This document shows positions 32,932 through 42,792 of a DNA stretch of 64,000 bases, in pieces (positions within the stretch are counted from its first letter, which is position 1; every line of letters begins with the position of its first letter). Source of the DNA: Paracoccaceae bacterium (GTDB taxonomy: Bacteria; Pseudomonadota; Alphaproteobacteria; Rhodobacterales; Rhodobacteraceae). The notes below the pieces were generated by a model, which was not told the origin of the DNA, made no database searches, and was given only the letters and a program-made list of their open reading frames with translations. The DNA is taken from assembly GCA_014872815.1 (NCBI GenBank), contig WKFK01000014.1, positions 496,001 to 560,000 of the forward strand, in the 5' to 3' direction. The position numbers and the translations under genes are program-made.

Positions 32932-33483
32932 TTAATTTAGCGCCTCAAGCGCCGGACGGATGCGGCCCTCAACTTCGCGCTCGGTAACGGGACCTGCGAT
33001 GCGCAAAAGAACGTTGCCGTTGCCGTCGATTAAATAAGTTTCCGGCACGCCATAGACACCCCAATTTAGGGCCATGCGGCCCGTCGTATCGGCCCCACCT
33101 GCTGTGTAAGGATCCCCCAGTTCCTCAAGAAAACCCAAGGCATTTCCAGCAGAATCTTTATAGTTCACACCCAAAATGGTCAGCCCTTCGGCTTGCAATT
33201 GCATCAGGTTGGGGTGTTCCACGCGGCACGGTCCACACCAGCTGGCCCAGAAATTCACCAGCGTTGGCTGACCTGTGCGCAGTGCGGCGTTGTCCCACAT
33301 CGCTTTGTCGCCGAGCATGGTGATCTGCACCTCTGGAGCCTGCTGCCCAACCAGAGCACTTGGCAATTCATCAGGGTTTTCACGCTGCATGCCCAACAGG
33401 AACATGGCTGCCAGCCCTGCAAACAAAATCGGCGGCAGGAACATCAATGGCGAGACTTTTTTCTTGGCTGGAGTGTCGCTCAT
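32932..33483 (-). CDS. ccmG: Thiol:disulfide interchange protein CcmG (DsbE)
   Basis: A membrane-anchored periplasmic thioredoxin that keeps apocytochrome c haem-binding cysteines reduced. At 183 residues it has an N-terminal anchor (LMFLPPILFAGLAAMFLLGM), the active site NFWASWCGPCRVEHP and the cis-proline region GVYGVPETYLIDGNG. It is the last gene of the ccmA-B-C-D-G run and overlaps ccmD by four bases. Confidence 0.94.
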   Translation of the reverse strand: MSDTPAKKKVSPLMFLPPILFAGLAAMFLLGMQRENPDELPSALVGQQAPEVQITMLGDKAMWDNAALRTGQPTLVNFWASWCGPCRVEHPNLMQLQAEGLTILGVNYKDSAGNALGFLEELGDPYTAGGADTTGRMALNWGVYGVPETYLIDGNGNVLLRIAGPVTEREVEGRIRPALEALN

Positions 33484-33629
33484 TTGCGGCGCCCTTCCAC
33501 ATCGTCCAGCTCAGCACGCGCTTTGCGTGCTGCGCGCAGGCTCCACCAGATCAACCCCACTATGAGCAGCAGCGATACAGCATAGGACGACAGCACGGTG
33601 TCCGCATATTTTCCCAGATCCGGCATCAT
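33480..33629 (-). CDS. ccmD: Haem exporter protein CcmD
   Basis: A 49-residue single-helix membrane protein (helix about residues 16-31) with a basic, charged C-terminal tail (RAARKARAELDDVEGRRK), the standard CcmD layout. It helps release holo-CcmE from CcmABC. It overlaps ccmC at its start and ccmG at its end by a few bases. Start at 33629 or 33626. Identification rests on size, topology and its exact position between ccmC and ccmG. Confidence 0.88.
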   Translation of the reverse strand: MMPDLGKYADTVLSSYAVSLLLIVGLIWWSLRAARKARAELDDVEGRRK

Positions 33630-34378
33630 GCCATGCGCTCCCTTGCCAACAGCGCGCGGGTGCGCCGTTTGTGAATTTCCGTGCGGGTGCGCAACAGCAC
33701 CAGCGCAATGAAGAACAAAACAAAGCCAATGATGCACATCATCAGAGGGTAAAAGAACACGTTGGAGACCTTCTCTTCGGTGTCGGCGCCAGTCACCGCC
33801 CCGGCCCGCATGATCGACGCGCCCTGATGCAACCCCTGGTTCCAGAAATTCACCGCATACCGGCTCAGCACGGCAAAGACCGATCCGACAATGCACAAGA
33901 CGGCCGTGAGGTCGGCAGCTGTGTCTGGATCGTCAATCGCTTCCCAAAGCGCGATGTATCCAAGGTAGAACAAAAACAAGATTAGGAACGATGTCAGGCG
34001 CGGATCCCAGGCCCACCAGGTGCCCCACATCGGCTGCCCCCAAACCGCGCCAGTCCAGAGAGCGATCAAGGTCATGACAACGCCCACCGGCGCAGCAGCC
34101 TTGGCCGCCAAAGCACTCACATGATGGCGGCGCACCAGCCAAATCAGCGAGGTGACCAGCATCATAAACCAGATGTTGATCGCCATCAGCGCGGACGGCA
34201 CATGCAGATAGATGATTTTTACAGTGGACCCTTGGCGGTAATCATCTGGCGTGAAGAAAAACCCCCAAACCAATCCCACAACCGTTGTGATTGCGGCTAA
34301 AACGGCTACCGGCGTCAGAAACCGCGAGACGGTTTGGCTGAACTTCACCGGATTGGCATATTCCCAGATCGATCCCAT
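33626..34378 (-). CDS. ccmC: Haem exporter/handling permease CcmC
   Basis: A six-helix membrane protein that loads haem onto CcmE. The 250-residue chain carries the tryptophan-rich WWAWDPRLTS motif and the flanking haem-ligand histidines of the haem-handling family (YLHVPSA and NFWNQGLHQG). It lies between ccmB (90 bases away) and ccmD. Confidence 0.95.
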   Translation of the reverse strand: MGSIWEYANPVKFSQTVSRFLTPVAVLAAITTVVGLVWGFFFTPDDYRQGSTVKIIYLHVPSALMAINIWFMMLVTSLIWLVRRHHVSALAAKAAAPVGVVMTLIALWTGAVWGQPMWGTWWAWDPRLTSFLILFLFYLGYIALWEAIDDPDTAADLTAVLCIVGSVFAVLSRYAVNFWNQGLHQGASIMRAGAVTGADTEEKVSNVFFYPLMMCIIGFVLFFIALVLLRTRTEIHKRRTRALLARERMA

Positions 34379-34468
34379 GAGGATGTCCTATCTTGTCGTC
34401 GTCACATGCGCACCTCACTTCCATGAGAGCAACACAGGTGCCTTGATATTGATTAAGTCGACCGCACG

Positions 34469-35125
34469 CTAGCGCAGATTCATCCGCAACACCAAGGCGC
34501 TGGCAAAGGGCAATAGCGCAATCACGCCAAAAGTAATGCCTGCGAGCATAAGCAGTGGCGTGGTGATGTCCTGACCTTCCGCGCCACGACGCGCGAGTTC
34601 CGCTCCAAAAATCAACGTCGGCACGTAAAGGGGCAAAATCAATAGAGAAAGCAGCAAGCCACCACGTTTGATACCCACCGTCAAAGCCGCGCCAAAGGTG
34701 CCGATCACACTCAGTGCAGGTGTGCCAACGGCTAGCGATACCACCAGCCAAAGGAAGCCCTGCGGCGGCAGGTTGAGCAACACACCGAAAACCGGGGCTG
34801 CGACGACAAGTGGCACCCCTGTGGTGAGCCAATGTGCCAGCGCTTTGACCGAGACAACGCCTTCGAGTGGCAATGGTGACGTGGCGACCAAATCAAGGGT
34901 GCCGTCCTCCCAGTCCAGCGCCAGAATGCGGTCTAGTGACAGCAGGCAAGCCAGCAAGGCGCCGAGCCACAAAACACCGGGCGCAATCTTGGTTAGCAGG
35001 CCGCTTTCCGGGCCTACGGAAAAGGGCACAAGTATCACAACAATCAGGAAAAATGCGATGCCGAGGCCAAAGCCGCCACCGGCGCGAAAGGCCAGTTTCA
35101 GGTCGCGTACAAGCAGTGCCTTCAT
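34469..35125 (-). CDS. ccmB: Cytochrome c maturation ABC permease CcmB
   Basis: The membrane subunit of the CcmAB ATPase needed to free haem-loaded CcmE. At 218 residues with six hydrophobic segments it has the family's [18 protein letters not shown] and [13 protein letters not shown]. Its start overlaps the ccmA stop by four bases (ATGA). Confidence 0.94.
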   Translation of the reverse strand: MKALLVRDLKLAFRAGGGFGLGIAFFLIVVILVPFSVGPESGLLTKIAPGVLWLGALLACLLSLDRILALDWEDGTLDLVATSPLPLEGVVSVKALAHWLTTGVPLVVAAPVFGVLLNLPPQGFLWLVVSLAVGTPALSVIGTFGAALTVGIKRGGLLLSLLILPLYVPTLIFGAELARRGAEGQDITTPLLMLAGITFGVIALLPFASALVLRMNLR

Positions 35126-35742
35126 AGAAACGCCTCGTCATAGCCGCTGACCGGCGCGTCGCCTTGTTTGGCGCGGAATGGGCCGACGTCCAGCACAGTC
35201 ACGTCCAAACCAAGATCAATATGGGTTGCGAGCAAGGCGCTGCCGCCCGTCGCCAAATGCGCCCGCACAGCATTAGCAAAGAGCTGTACGGACGCTGTGT
35301 CCAAAGACACGGTAGGCTCATCCAGCACCCAGATTGGGCGACCGGTCACCAGCAGCCGCGCGAGGCCCAAACGGCGTTTTTGACCGGCGGACAGGCTGCC
35401 TGCCAAACGGTTGCGCAACTCAGCCAAATCAAAGGCTTGAATGGCTTTTTCGATATCGGACTGGGCAAAGACCTCCGCCCAAAACCGCAGATTTTCCTCT
35501 ACGGTCAGCATGGATTTTAACCCATCACTGTGCGCGGCATAGGCCACCGCTTCTTCCGGGGCGTCCACCTCGCCTTTGAAGGGCGGTTGCAGCCCCGCAA
35601 CGGTGCGCAAAAGCGTGGTTTTGCCTACGCCATTGGGGCCTTTCAGGACCAGCGCCTGGCCGGGGCCAATCTCAAAGGAAAGCCCCTCTAAAACCGCCAC
35701 GCCACCGCGGGCCACGCTGACATCTTTGACACGTAAAATCAT
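35122..35742 (-). CDS. ccmA: Cytochrome c maturation ATP-binding protein CcmA
   Basis: ATPase subunit of the CcmAB complex; 206 residues. Walker A is GPNGVGKTT, the signature is [15 protein letters not shown] and Walker B is [12 protein letters not shown]. It starts the ccm run, 166 bases downstream of the Mth938-like gene, so it may have its own promoter there. The spacer 35743-35908 shows no other feature. Confidence 0.94.
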   Translation of the reverse strand: MILRVKDVSVARGGVAVLEGLSFEIGPGQALVLKGPNGVGKTTLLRTVAGLQPPFKGEVDAPEEAVAYAAHSDGLKSMLTVEENLRFWAEVFAQSDIEKAIQAFDLAELRNRLAGSLSAGQKRRLGLARLLVTGRPIWVLDEPTVSLDTASVQLFANAVRAHLATGGSALLATHIDLGLDVTVLDVGPFRAKQGDAPVSGYDEAFL

Positions 35743-35908
35743 GTTCTGAGGCTTACCCCATCCCCTTGGCTGGCAAAAGGATTAACCTTTTGGCCCTGCT
35801 GAATTTTGACGTCGGTATTACGTCGGTATCGCGGCTGTATCGCGGAGGTGGGCCAGCGCACCTTAACTTACATCAAAGAACGTAAACACAACGCCCGCTG
35901 CGCACGCC

Positions 35909-36280
35909 CTATTCTTCCGCAATTTCCTCAACCGGCAACATAACCGCCGCAACACGACGGCCTTCGCTCACCAGCACGTTGTAGGTGCGGCAGGCCGAAG
36001 GCGAGGCCATGGGTTCCACGCCAATCCCCGCTGCTTCCAAGGTTTGACGAAACGCGCTTTGCACCGGGGCCATATTCACACCCGTTCCCATCAAGATGAA
36101 ATCGATCTCACCTTTCAGAGCCAGAACCGCCTCGACGTCCTCATAGCCTGCCCAGCTGCGTGCGCCTTTGGCGTGGATGATCGCCCCGCCTTTGATGACT
36201 TCGCCCCCAATGCGGAAAAAGCCTGTGCCGTAGCTGTCGATGGGAATTGCGTCTGCGTAGGTCACTTCGGTCATCTGCAT
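35909..36280 (-). CDS. Mth938-like domain protein (NDUFAF3-related)
   Basis: A 123-residue cytoplasmic protein of the Mth938/DUF498 family. The core reads GTGFFRIGGEVIKGGAIIHAKG, then FILMGTGVNMAPV and a PSACRTYNVLVSEGRRVAAVMLP end. The mitochondrial relative NDUFAF3 assists complex I assembly. In alphaproteobacteria this gene commonly sits next to secDF, as here. The bacterial function is unsettled. Confidence 0.85.
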   Translation of the reverse strand: MQMTEVTYADAIPIDSYGTGFFRIGGEVIKGGAIIHAKGARSWAGYEDVEAVLALKGEIDFILMGTGVNMAPVQSAFRQTLEAAGIGVEPMASPSACRTYNVLVSEGRRVAAVMLPVEEIAEE

Positions 36281-36284
36281 GGGG

Positions 36285-37058
36285 TCATCCTCCGCCGCTC
36301 AGGAAAGGTAATCCGGATACCGCCGCGCTGGCGATGATCAGGTAGGCCACACCTCGGTATAACCGCTCATATCGCGGATGGAAGAGCCAGCCGCCCAAAA
36401 GATTGCCCGCCATAGCCGGGATCGACAGCAGTAGCCCCAAGACAAACGGCGCCGGATCAAAGCGGCCGAGGATCAGCAAGACCACCACCAACAGGATGTC
36501 ATAGAAAAACAGATATGCAGAGGTGTTGGCGCGGATCACGGACGGTCCATGTGGGCTGGCCATGTAGAACAGGATCACCGGGGGACCCGGCATGCCAGCT
36601 GCGCCACCCAGAAAGCCACCTGCCCCGCCGATGCCGTAGATCATCGGATTGGTGACCGCACCGCGATAGCGAAACCCAGACAACAGCACGACCAACATAG
36701 CGATGGACAGGACCGAAACCAGATAGCGGAACACGCTGGGGTCGGTGCGGGTGAGCACAAACAGCCCCACCGGCATCATCAGCACCACCCCAATCATCAA
36801 CCGCGCCAGATCGCGTTTGTGACCATTTCGCAGCGCGGCGGGGATATGCACCGAGGGGGCAATGATGTCCATGCCTGCCAAGGTCACGATGGCCCAAAGG
36901 GGCGGCATGACTTGCGCAGCAATCGGAAGGTAGATCATCGCGGTGCCAAAGCCGGCAAACCCGCGGACAATGCCGGCCACAAAGGCGGCAAGAGCAACCC
37001 AGGCGAGGCCCTCAAGGGCCAGCGCCTGGGTCAAGACATCAGGCGTCGATGTCAGCAA
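36285..37058 (-). CDS. TauE/SafE-family membrane permease
   Basis: A predicted eight-helix membrane protein of 257 residues, of the family that exports sulfite, sulfoacetate or other small anions. Features are the N-terminal GIVRGFAGFGTAMIYLPI repeat and the second-half GGFLGGAAGMPGPPVILFYMA. It overlaps secF by 20 bases and is followed four bases later by the Mth938-like gene. Nothing nearby fixes the substrate. Confidence 0.88.
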   Translation of the reverse strand: MLTSTPDVLTQALALEGLAWVALAAFVAGIVRGFAGFGTAMIYLPIAAQVMPPLWAIVTLAGMDIIAPSVHIPAALRNGHKRDLARLMIGVVLMMPVGLFVLTRTDPSVFRYLVSVLSIAMLVVLLSGFRYRGAVTNPMIYGIGGAGGFLGGAAGMPGPPVILFYMASPHGPSVIRANTSAYLFFYDILLVVVLLILGRFDPAPFVLGLLLSIPAMAGNLLGGWLFHPRYERLYRGVAYLIIASAAVSGLPFLSGGG

Positions 37059-38007
37059 ACTTGTTGCCAGCGGTGTTGGCCTGTTTGGACCAATCGCGCT
37101 TTACGCCAAGTTTCAAGAGTGCGGCAGAGGCGATGAAGATCGAGGAATAGGTCCCGACAATCACACCCCAGATCATGGCGAAGACAAAGCCACGGATCAC
37201 GTCACCCCCCAGCACAAACAGCGAGATCAGCGCCAGCAAAGTGGTGGCGGAGGTCATCACGGTCCGGCTCAGGGTTTCGTTGATCGAAAGGTTCAGCACC
37301 TCTTTCAGATCCATCTTCTTATACTTGCGCAGGTTTTCACGGACGCGGTCAAACACAACCACGGTGTCGTTCAGCGAGTAGCCCACAATGGTCAAAAGCG
37401 CCGCGATGATGGCGAGGTCAAACTTGATCTGCAGTTCGGAAAACACACCGATGGTCAGCACGACGTCGTGCACCAAGGCCATCACAGCGCCCACCGCAAA
37501 CTGCCATTCAAAGCGCAGCCAGATGTAGACAAGTACGGCCCCAATCGCGAGCAGAACCGCAATCACCGCCGTGGTGATCAATTCTCCGGACACTTTTGGA
37601 CCCACGGATTCAACGGACACAAAGGTGATGTCCGGCGCCACGGTTTGCAACTGCGCCTCGACCTTGCGGATCATATCCGCCGTGACCGCTTCTTCGCCTT
37701 CCTGGGCTTGGATGCGGATCATGGTGACGTGCTGATCCTCTTCAAAAGTGGGATCAAACACTTCGGTGATCGAAATATCGCCCAGTTCCAGAGGCTCCAG
37801 CGCGCCGCGGTAGTCTGCGATCACCACTTCCTGTGCGCTTTCGGTCCGGATGGTCGTGCCACCCTTAAAGTCGATGCCGAAGTTCAGGCCCTGGATGAAG
37901 AAACTCACCAGAGCGGCCACCATCAGGGCACCGGAGATACCGAGCCACAGCGTTGGGCGGGAGAAGAAATCCCATTTGGTCTCTTGGGGAACAAGTCTCA
38001 AACGCAT
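37039..38007 (-). CDS. secF: Protein translocase subunit SecF
   Basis: Inner-membrane partner of SecD that uses the proton gradient to complete protein export. At 322 residues it has six helices. The first periplasmic loop starts after GLNFGIDFKGGTTI. The core motifs YSLNDTVVVFDRVRENLR and NETLSRTVMTSATTLLAL are diagnostic. It lies three bases after secD. Confidence 0.96.
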   Translation of the reverse strand: MRLRLVPQETKWDFFSRPTLWLGISGALMVAALVSFFIQGLNFGIDFKGGTTIRTESAQEVVIADYRGALEPLELGDISITEVFDPTFEEDQHVTMIRIQAQEGEEAVTADMIRKVEAQLQTVAPDITFVSVESVGPKVSGELITTAVIAVLLAIGAVLVYIWLRFEWQFAVGAVMALVHDVVLTIGVFSELQIKFDLAIIAALLTIVGYSLNDTVVVFDRVRENLRKYKKMDLKEVLNLSINETLSRTVMTSATTLLALISLFVLGGDVIRGFVFAMIWGVIVGTYSSIFIASAALLKLGVKRDWSKQANTAGNKFADIDA

Positions 38008-38010
38008 GGC

Positions 38011-39672
38011 TTATACCTCGATTGTCTTGGGACGGCGGCGTTCAAACCACATCACGATCAGCACACGCGTCACAAAGATCGCGGTGAAGACGGAGGTGAG
38101 GATGCCAAGGCCGAGCGTGATGGCAAAGCCGCGCACCGGGCCGGAGCCCACGGCAAAGAGGATCACAGCGGTGATAAAGGTGGTGATGTTGGCGTCCAGA
38201 ATGGCCGACAGGGCTTTTTCATAGCCAAGCTCAATGGCGCGGGCTGGGCCCTTTGCGGACTTGAGCTCTTCGCGGATCCGCTCAAACACCAGCACGTTGG
38301 CGTCCACCGCCATACCGATGGTCAAAACGATCCCGGCAATACCTGGCAATGTCAGCGTCGCACCGATGAGCGACAGCAGACCAAAAATCAGACCGACGTT
38401 CAGAATAAGCGCGATGTTGGCAAAGACGCCAAACGTGCCGTAGCTCAGGAACATAAAGATCAGTACGCCCACAAAGGCCACGATACAGGCAATACGACCC
38501 GCTTCGATGCTGTCTTGCCCCAGTTCCGGGCCAATGGTGCGTTCTTCCAGGAATTCCAGCTCCGCTGGCAGCGCACCTGCGCGCAGCAGTACGGCCAGGT
38601 TGGTGCTTTCCTCAACAGAGAAACGTCCGGTGATGATGCCAGAGCCGCCGGGAATGTGGCTTTGGATAACCGGGGCGGAAATCACCTCGTCATCCAGCAC
38701 AATCGCAAAGGGGCTGCCGATGTTTTCGGCGGTGTAGTCGCCAAATTTGCGAGCGCCTGTCGTGTTAAACCGGAAGGACACTGCCGGGCGGTTGTTCTGA
38801 TCAAAGCTCGGTTGCGCATCCACCAGCTCTTCGCCGGTGACAACCGGCGCGGCCTCCACGATGTAGTACACGCCCTCTTCGTCAAGGGATGGCAACACTT
38901 TGTTGCCAACACCCGCTGGCGCGTCCGCATCCGAGGTGCGGCTCACAACCGGATTAAATGTCAACTGTGCGGTGGTGCCGATGATCTCTTTCAACTCAGA
39001 CGCAGAGCCAATGCCCGGCACCTGAATGAGGATACGATCCGCGCCCTGACGTTGAATGGTGGGTTCGCGTGTGCCCACTTCGTCAATCCGGCGGCGGATG
39101 ATCTCCAGCGACTGCTGCACAGTGCGTTCGTTAGACGCAAGTTTCTCCGCATCTGACAATTCCACAATGACCATGTCACCTTCGGTGCGCACCACAATGT
39201 CGCTGGCCCCTGCTCCGGTGAGCGAGGTCACAGGACGGGACAGACCGCGCACCAGGCTGGCGGCCTCCTGAATGGCTTCAGGCTTGGAGATTTTGAACCG
39301 CAGTTCGGTGTCTGGACCGGGTTGCTGGCGGATGGTGCCTATGGTGGCACGCTCGCCGCGCAACAGGTCCCGCACTTCGGGCCAGAAGCTGGTCATGCGG
39401 GCGGCATAGACATCCTCGACCTGTACTTCGGCCAGAAGATGGGCACCGCCGCGTAGGTCAAGACCCAGGTTCACCAGACGAGACGGCAGATAAGACGGCC
39501 AACCGGCAATCAGTGTTTCCGTGTTCTCGTTGGTGATCCCGGCTTCCATATCGGCCACGGCATCATTATGGGCCTCAACCCTCGGGTAAAACGCGTTTGG
39601 CATGGCCAGAAGCAGGCCTACCACACAGGTGAGCCAGATCAGGACCCGTTTCCAAAGGTCAATTTGCAGCAT
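38011..39672 (-). CDS. secD: Protein translocase subunit SecD
   Basis: At 553 residues it has an N-terminal helix, a large periplasmic P1 domain starting with LGLDLRGGAHLLAEV, and a C-terminal five-helix region with GMAVDANVLVFERIREEL. It forms a complex with SecF and YajC that helps pull exported proteins across the membrane. It is the second gene of the yajC-secD-secF run. Confidence 0.97.
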   Translation of the reverse strand: MLQIDLWKRVLIWLTCVVGLLLAMPNAFYPRVEAHNDAVADMEAGITNENTETLIAGWPSYLPSRLVNLGLDLRGGAHLLAEVQVEDVYAARMTSFWPEVRDLLRGERATIGTIRQQPGPDTELRFKISKPEAIQEAASLVRGLSRPVTSLTGAGASDIVVRTEGDMVIVELSDAEKLASNERTVQQSLEIIRRRIDEVGTREPTIQRQGADRILIQVPGIGSASELKEIIGTTAQLTFNPVVSRTSDADAPAGVGNKVLPSLDEEGVYYIVEAAPVVTGEELVDAQPSFDQNNRPAVSFRFNTTGARKFGDYTAENIGSPFAIVLDDEVISAPVIQSHIPGGSGIITGRFSVEESTNLAVLLRAGALPAELEFLEERTIGPELGQDSIEAGRIACIVAFVGVLIFMFLSYGTFGVFANIALILNVGLIFGLLSLIGATLTLPGIAGIVLTIGMAVDANVLVFERIREELKSAKGPARAIELGYEKALSAILDANITTFITAVILFAVGSGPVRGFAITLGLGILTSVFTAIFVTRVLIVMWFERRRPKTIEV

Positions 39673-39702
39673 GTCAGATGCCCTGTTGGTCTTGTTATTG
39701 AA

Positions 39703-39987
39703 TTACTCGGCTTTGGCCGGTTCGGTCTTAGACGTCACGTTGGCGATGGTGGATTTCACCACGCGCACTTTCACGTTTTCTGCCAGTTCGACTTCGATTT
39801 CGTTGTCGTCTTTGACCTTGGTGACTTTACCGATCAGACCGCCCTGGGTCACCACTTGATCGCCGCGGCGCACGGCGGCGACCATGGCTTGGTGTTCTTT
39901 CATCTTCTTCTGCTGTGGGCGGATCAGCAGGAAATACATGATCGCAAAGATCAGAATGAGCGGCAGAAACTGACCGAGTTCTTGCAT
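39703..39987 (-). CDS. yajC: Preprotein translocase subunit YajC
   Basis: A 94-residue membrane protein with one N-terminal helix (FLPLILIFAIMYFLLIRPQQ) and a small basic domain (VRRGDQVVTQGGLIGKVTKV). This is the classic YajC sequence. It is the first gene of the operon with secD and secF, divergent from serS across 225 bases that must hold both promoters. Confidence 0.96.
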   Translation of the reverse strand: MQELGQFLPLILIFAIMYFLLIRPQQKKMKEHQAMVAAVRRGDQVVTQGGLIGKVTKVKDDNEIEVELAENVKVRVVKSTIANVTSKTEPAKAE

Positions 39988-40212
39988 AGGTTAAGGTCCC
40001 TCTAGATGGCGCGGCACAGTGCCCCGCAAAGTCGCAGGGAACCTATGGGGCTTGGACCGTAGTTGCAAGGTGTCAAAGGGCTTGACGAAGCGCCTTGTTG
40101 CCTTAAGAGCCTGCATATGTCGCTGTGACGTGCGGGTGGTTACGATTAACCAAGAATTCCGGCATAAGCAGAGACGTGAAACGACTCATCTCAAGCATGA
40201 AGGATAAGAGAG

Positions 40213-41505
40213 ATGCATGACATTAAAGCGATCCGCGAAAACCCGGCCGCTTTTGACGCCGCCCTGACCCGCCGTGGGGATGCGGCCATGTCATCCTCCG
40301 TGCTGGCTTTGGATGAGGAGCGGCGTGCCAAGATCGCTGCGGCTGAGGCGGCACAGGCTGCCCAAAAAGCAGCCGCCAAAGAGGTCGGCGCGGCCAAGGC
40401 CAAAGGCGATGAGGCCGAGTTTGAGCGGCTGCGCGCCCTTGTGGGCGAGAAAAAGTCCGAAGTGGCCGCGATGCAAAACGAGGCCAAGGAGCTGGACGCC
40501 AAGCTGACCGACGCCTTGGCCCGCATTGCCAACCTGCCAGCCGATGATGTGCCGGATGGGGCGGATGAGGACGATAACGTCGAGATCAACCGCTGGGGCG
40601 CGCCCAAAGCGCTGGATTTCAAACCGGTCGAGCACTTTGAGATCAAAGGCGTTTCGGCGGCGATGGACTTTGAAACCGCCGCCAAAATCTCCGGTGCACG
40701 GTTTGTGATGCTCAAGGGCGCTGTGGCCCGTATTCACCGAGCTCTGGCGCAGTTCATGATCGATGTGCATGTCGATGAAAACGGGCTGACCGAGGTCAAC
40801 ACCCCGGTTCTGGTGCGCGATGAGGCGATGTATGGCACTGATAAGCTGCCAAAGTTTGGCGAGGACAGCTACCAAACCACCAACGGTTGGTGGCTGGTGC
40901 CCACATCCGAGGTGCCGCTGACCTATTCGGCGGCGGGTGACATCCTTGATGAAAGCGCCCTGCCGATCCGCATGACCAGCCACACGCTGTGCTTCCGCTC
41001 AGAGGCGGGCAGCGCGGGCAAGGACACCTCCGGCATGCTGCGTCAGCACCAGTTTGAGAAGGTGGAGATGGTCTCGATCACCCACCCGGACGAGTCTGAC
41101 AATGAGCAGAAACGCATGCTGGGCTGTGCCGAAGGCATTCTGGAAAAGCTGGGCATCCCCTATCGCACCGTTGTGCTCTGTACAGGTGACATGGGATTTG
41201 GCGCGCGCCGTACCTATGACATTGAGGCATGGATTCCGGGTCAGGACACCTATCGTGAGATCAGCTCTGTCTCCACCACCGGCGATTTCCAAGCCCGCCG
41301 CATGAACGCGCGCTTCCGTCCGGCGGACGGTGGCAAGCCGGAGTATGTCCACACACTCAACGGCTCCGGCCTCGCTGTGGGACGCTGTCTGATTGCGGTG
41401 CTGGAGAACGGCCAACAGGCAGATGGCTCTGTGGTGCTGCCCGAAGTTCTGGCACCTTATCTGGGTGGAAAGACCGTGCTGACCGCGGACGGCAAGCTGG
41501 CTTAA
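40213..41505 (+). CDS. serS: Seryl-tRNA synthetase
   Basis: Charges tRNA-Ser. It is 430 residues: an N-terminal coiled-coil arm (about residues 30-100, alanine, glutamate and lysine rich) that grips the tRNA long arm, then the class II catalytic core. Motif 2 lies in [22 protein letters not shown] and motif 3 in [18 protein letters not shown]. It is a single-gene unit with a terminator directly behind it. Confidence 0.97.
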   Translation: MHDIKAIRENPAAFDAALTRRGDAAMSSSVLALDEERRAKIAAAEAAQAAQKAAAKEVGAAKAKGDEAEFERLRALVGEKKSEVAAMQNEAKELDAKLTDALARIANLPADDVPDGADEDDNVEINRWGAPKALDFKPVEHFEIKGVSAAMDFETAAKISGARFVMLKGAVARIHRALAQFMIDVHVDENGLTEVNTPVLVRDEAMYGTDKLPKFGEDSYQTTNGWWLVPTSEVPLTYSAAGDILDESALPIRMTSHTLCFRSEAGSAGKDTSGMLRQHQFEKVEMVSITHPDESDNEQKRMLGCAEGILEKLGIPYRTVVLCTGDMGFGARRTYDIEAWIPGQDTYREISSVSTTGDFQARRMNARFRPADGGKPEYVHTLNGSGLAVGRCLIAVLENGQQADGSVVLPEVLAPYLGGKTVLTADGKLA

Positions 41506-41529
41506 GTCCAAGCAACAGAGCACAAAAAC

Positions 41530-41560
41530 AAAGCGCGGCCCAATGGAGCCGCGCTTTTTT
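41530..41560 (+). terminator. Rho-independent terminator after serS
   Basis: AAAGCGCGGC (41530-41539) pairs with GCCGCGCTTT (41548-41557), followed by more Ts. Confidence 0.9.
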
Positions 41561-41605
41561 CATCTGGCCGTAAATATCCCGGGGGTCTGGGGGCTGGCCC
41601 CCAGC

Positions 41606-42586
41606 CTATTCCGCAGGCACCGCGCCTTGGGGCTGGTTCTTAGGAAACGGCACCAAGCGCTCTTGCTCTTCATCCCAGAGCTTGAGGGAAAACGATCGGA
41701 TTGCCTCTGGCCACTCGATGGTGGGCAGGTCGTATTCGTCCCGGATCATCTGGTGACATTTGCGCAGATTGTAATGTGGAATGCGCGCGTTGAAGTGATG
41801 GATGTCGTGATAGGCGATGTTGGCTGAGGCCAAGTCCATCCACCAGCCAAGGTCCAAAGCGGATGAGCCTTGCAGCGCCGCCAAACGCGGATCCAGATCC
41901 GGACGGCGATCCCAGTAAGTGTCCTCAAAATTGTGCTGCAGATAGACCATGAACACGCCAACCATCCCGCCAAAGAAAGACGCCAGGAACCAGATCAACA
42001 CGCCGTTCCATCCCGCCAGCGCATAAATCGCGCCCATGTAGGCAAAGATTGCAAGGTTATGCAGAAGCACCGACTTCCACATGGTGTGGGCATTTTTGGG
42101 CCAACGGTAACGGATGAAATAGGTAAAAAGACTGCCCAGCGGGATCAGCACAAAGGGATTGCGATAGAGGCGATATTGCAGCCGTTCCCAAAAACCGGCC
42201 TCGTTCCATTCCCGCACGGTCATGGTGTGGATTTCGCCGGTCTCGCGATGCTCCAAGTTCCCAAGGTGGCTGTGGTGCATGTTGTGATTATGACGCATGG
42301 CCGCATAAGGCGCGAAGGTCACCACCGACAGTGCTTCACCGGCCCAGTCGTTGTGCTTTCGGCTTTTAAACAACGAAGCATGGCCGGTGTCATGCTGCAA
42401 CACATAGAGCCGCACGGCGGAGAGGCCGTTCAGCGCCATCATCGGGATCAGAATGTACCACGTGCCCTGATTGGCTATCGCCAGATACAGCGTGGCAAAA
42501 TAGACAGCAAAGGTGCCAAACAAGCTGATCGCACCAATGCGATCATCTTGAACAGTGAATTCCTTCAAGCGCTCGCGAATCTCCAT
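41606..42586 (-). CDS. Membrane fatty-acid desaturase
   Basis: A di-iron integral membrane desaturase-like protein of 326 residues. All three histidine boxes are present: HDTGH (about residue 65), HNHNMHH (about 98) and HDIHH (about 263). Paired hydrophobic segments lie between them. Such enzymes introduce double bonds into acyl chains or hydroxylate lipid or carotenoid groups; the substrate is not readable. It is convergent with serS and followed upstream by a roughly 200-base spacer (42587-42792) with no visible feature. Confidence 0.88.
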   Translation of the reverse strand: MEIRERLKEFTVQDDRIGAISLFGTFAVYFATLYLAIANQGTWYILIPMMALNGLSAVRLYVLQHDTGHASLFKSRKHNDWAGEALSVVTFAPYAAMRHNHNMHHSHLGNLEHRETGEIHTMTVREWNEAGFWERLQYRLYRNPFVLIPLGSLFTYFIRYRWPKNAHTMWKSVLLHNLAIFAYMGAIYALAGWNGVLIWFLASFFGGMVGVFMVYLQHNFEDTYWDRRPDLDPRLAALQGSSALDLGWWMDLASANIAYHDIHHFNARIPHYNLRKCHQMIRDEYDLPTIEWPEAIRSFSLKLWDEEQERLVPFPKNQPQGAVPAE

Positions 42587-42792
42587 CGCAAACCTCTCTT
42601 CTCAAATTAAATTTCCGCCTGAGCCACGCCGCACATCAGCCTGACCTGGGTATTAAGGTGTACGTGGCCCCCAAATTTCGGACCACTTAACAAGACTATA
42701 ACGCGAATTTATGACGCTACAATGCAGCTGTTGCCGCACCAGAAACTGGGCGGCACCATGAAGGTTCTAAATACAGATAATCTTATGAGCGA

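Noticed and set aside
36943-39156. A 737-residue open frame on the plus strand
   Set aside because: It lies opposite secF and secD, which have clear family motifs. It is histidine-, glutamine- and aspartate-rich, as expected for an antisense frame of high-GC coding DNA.
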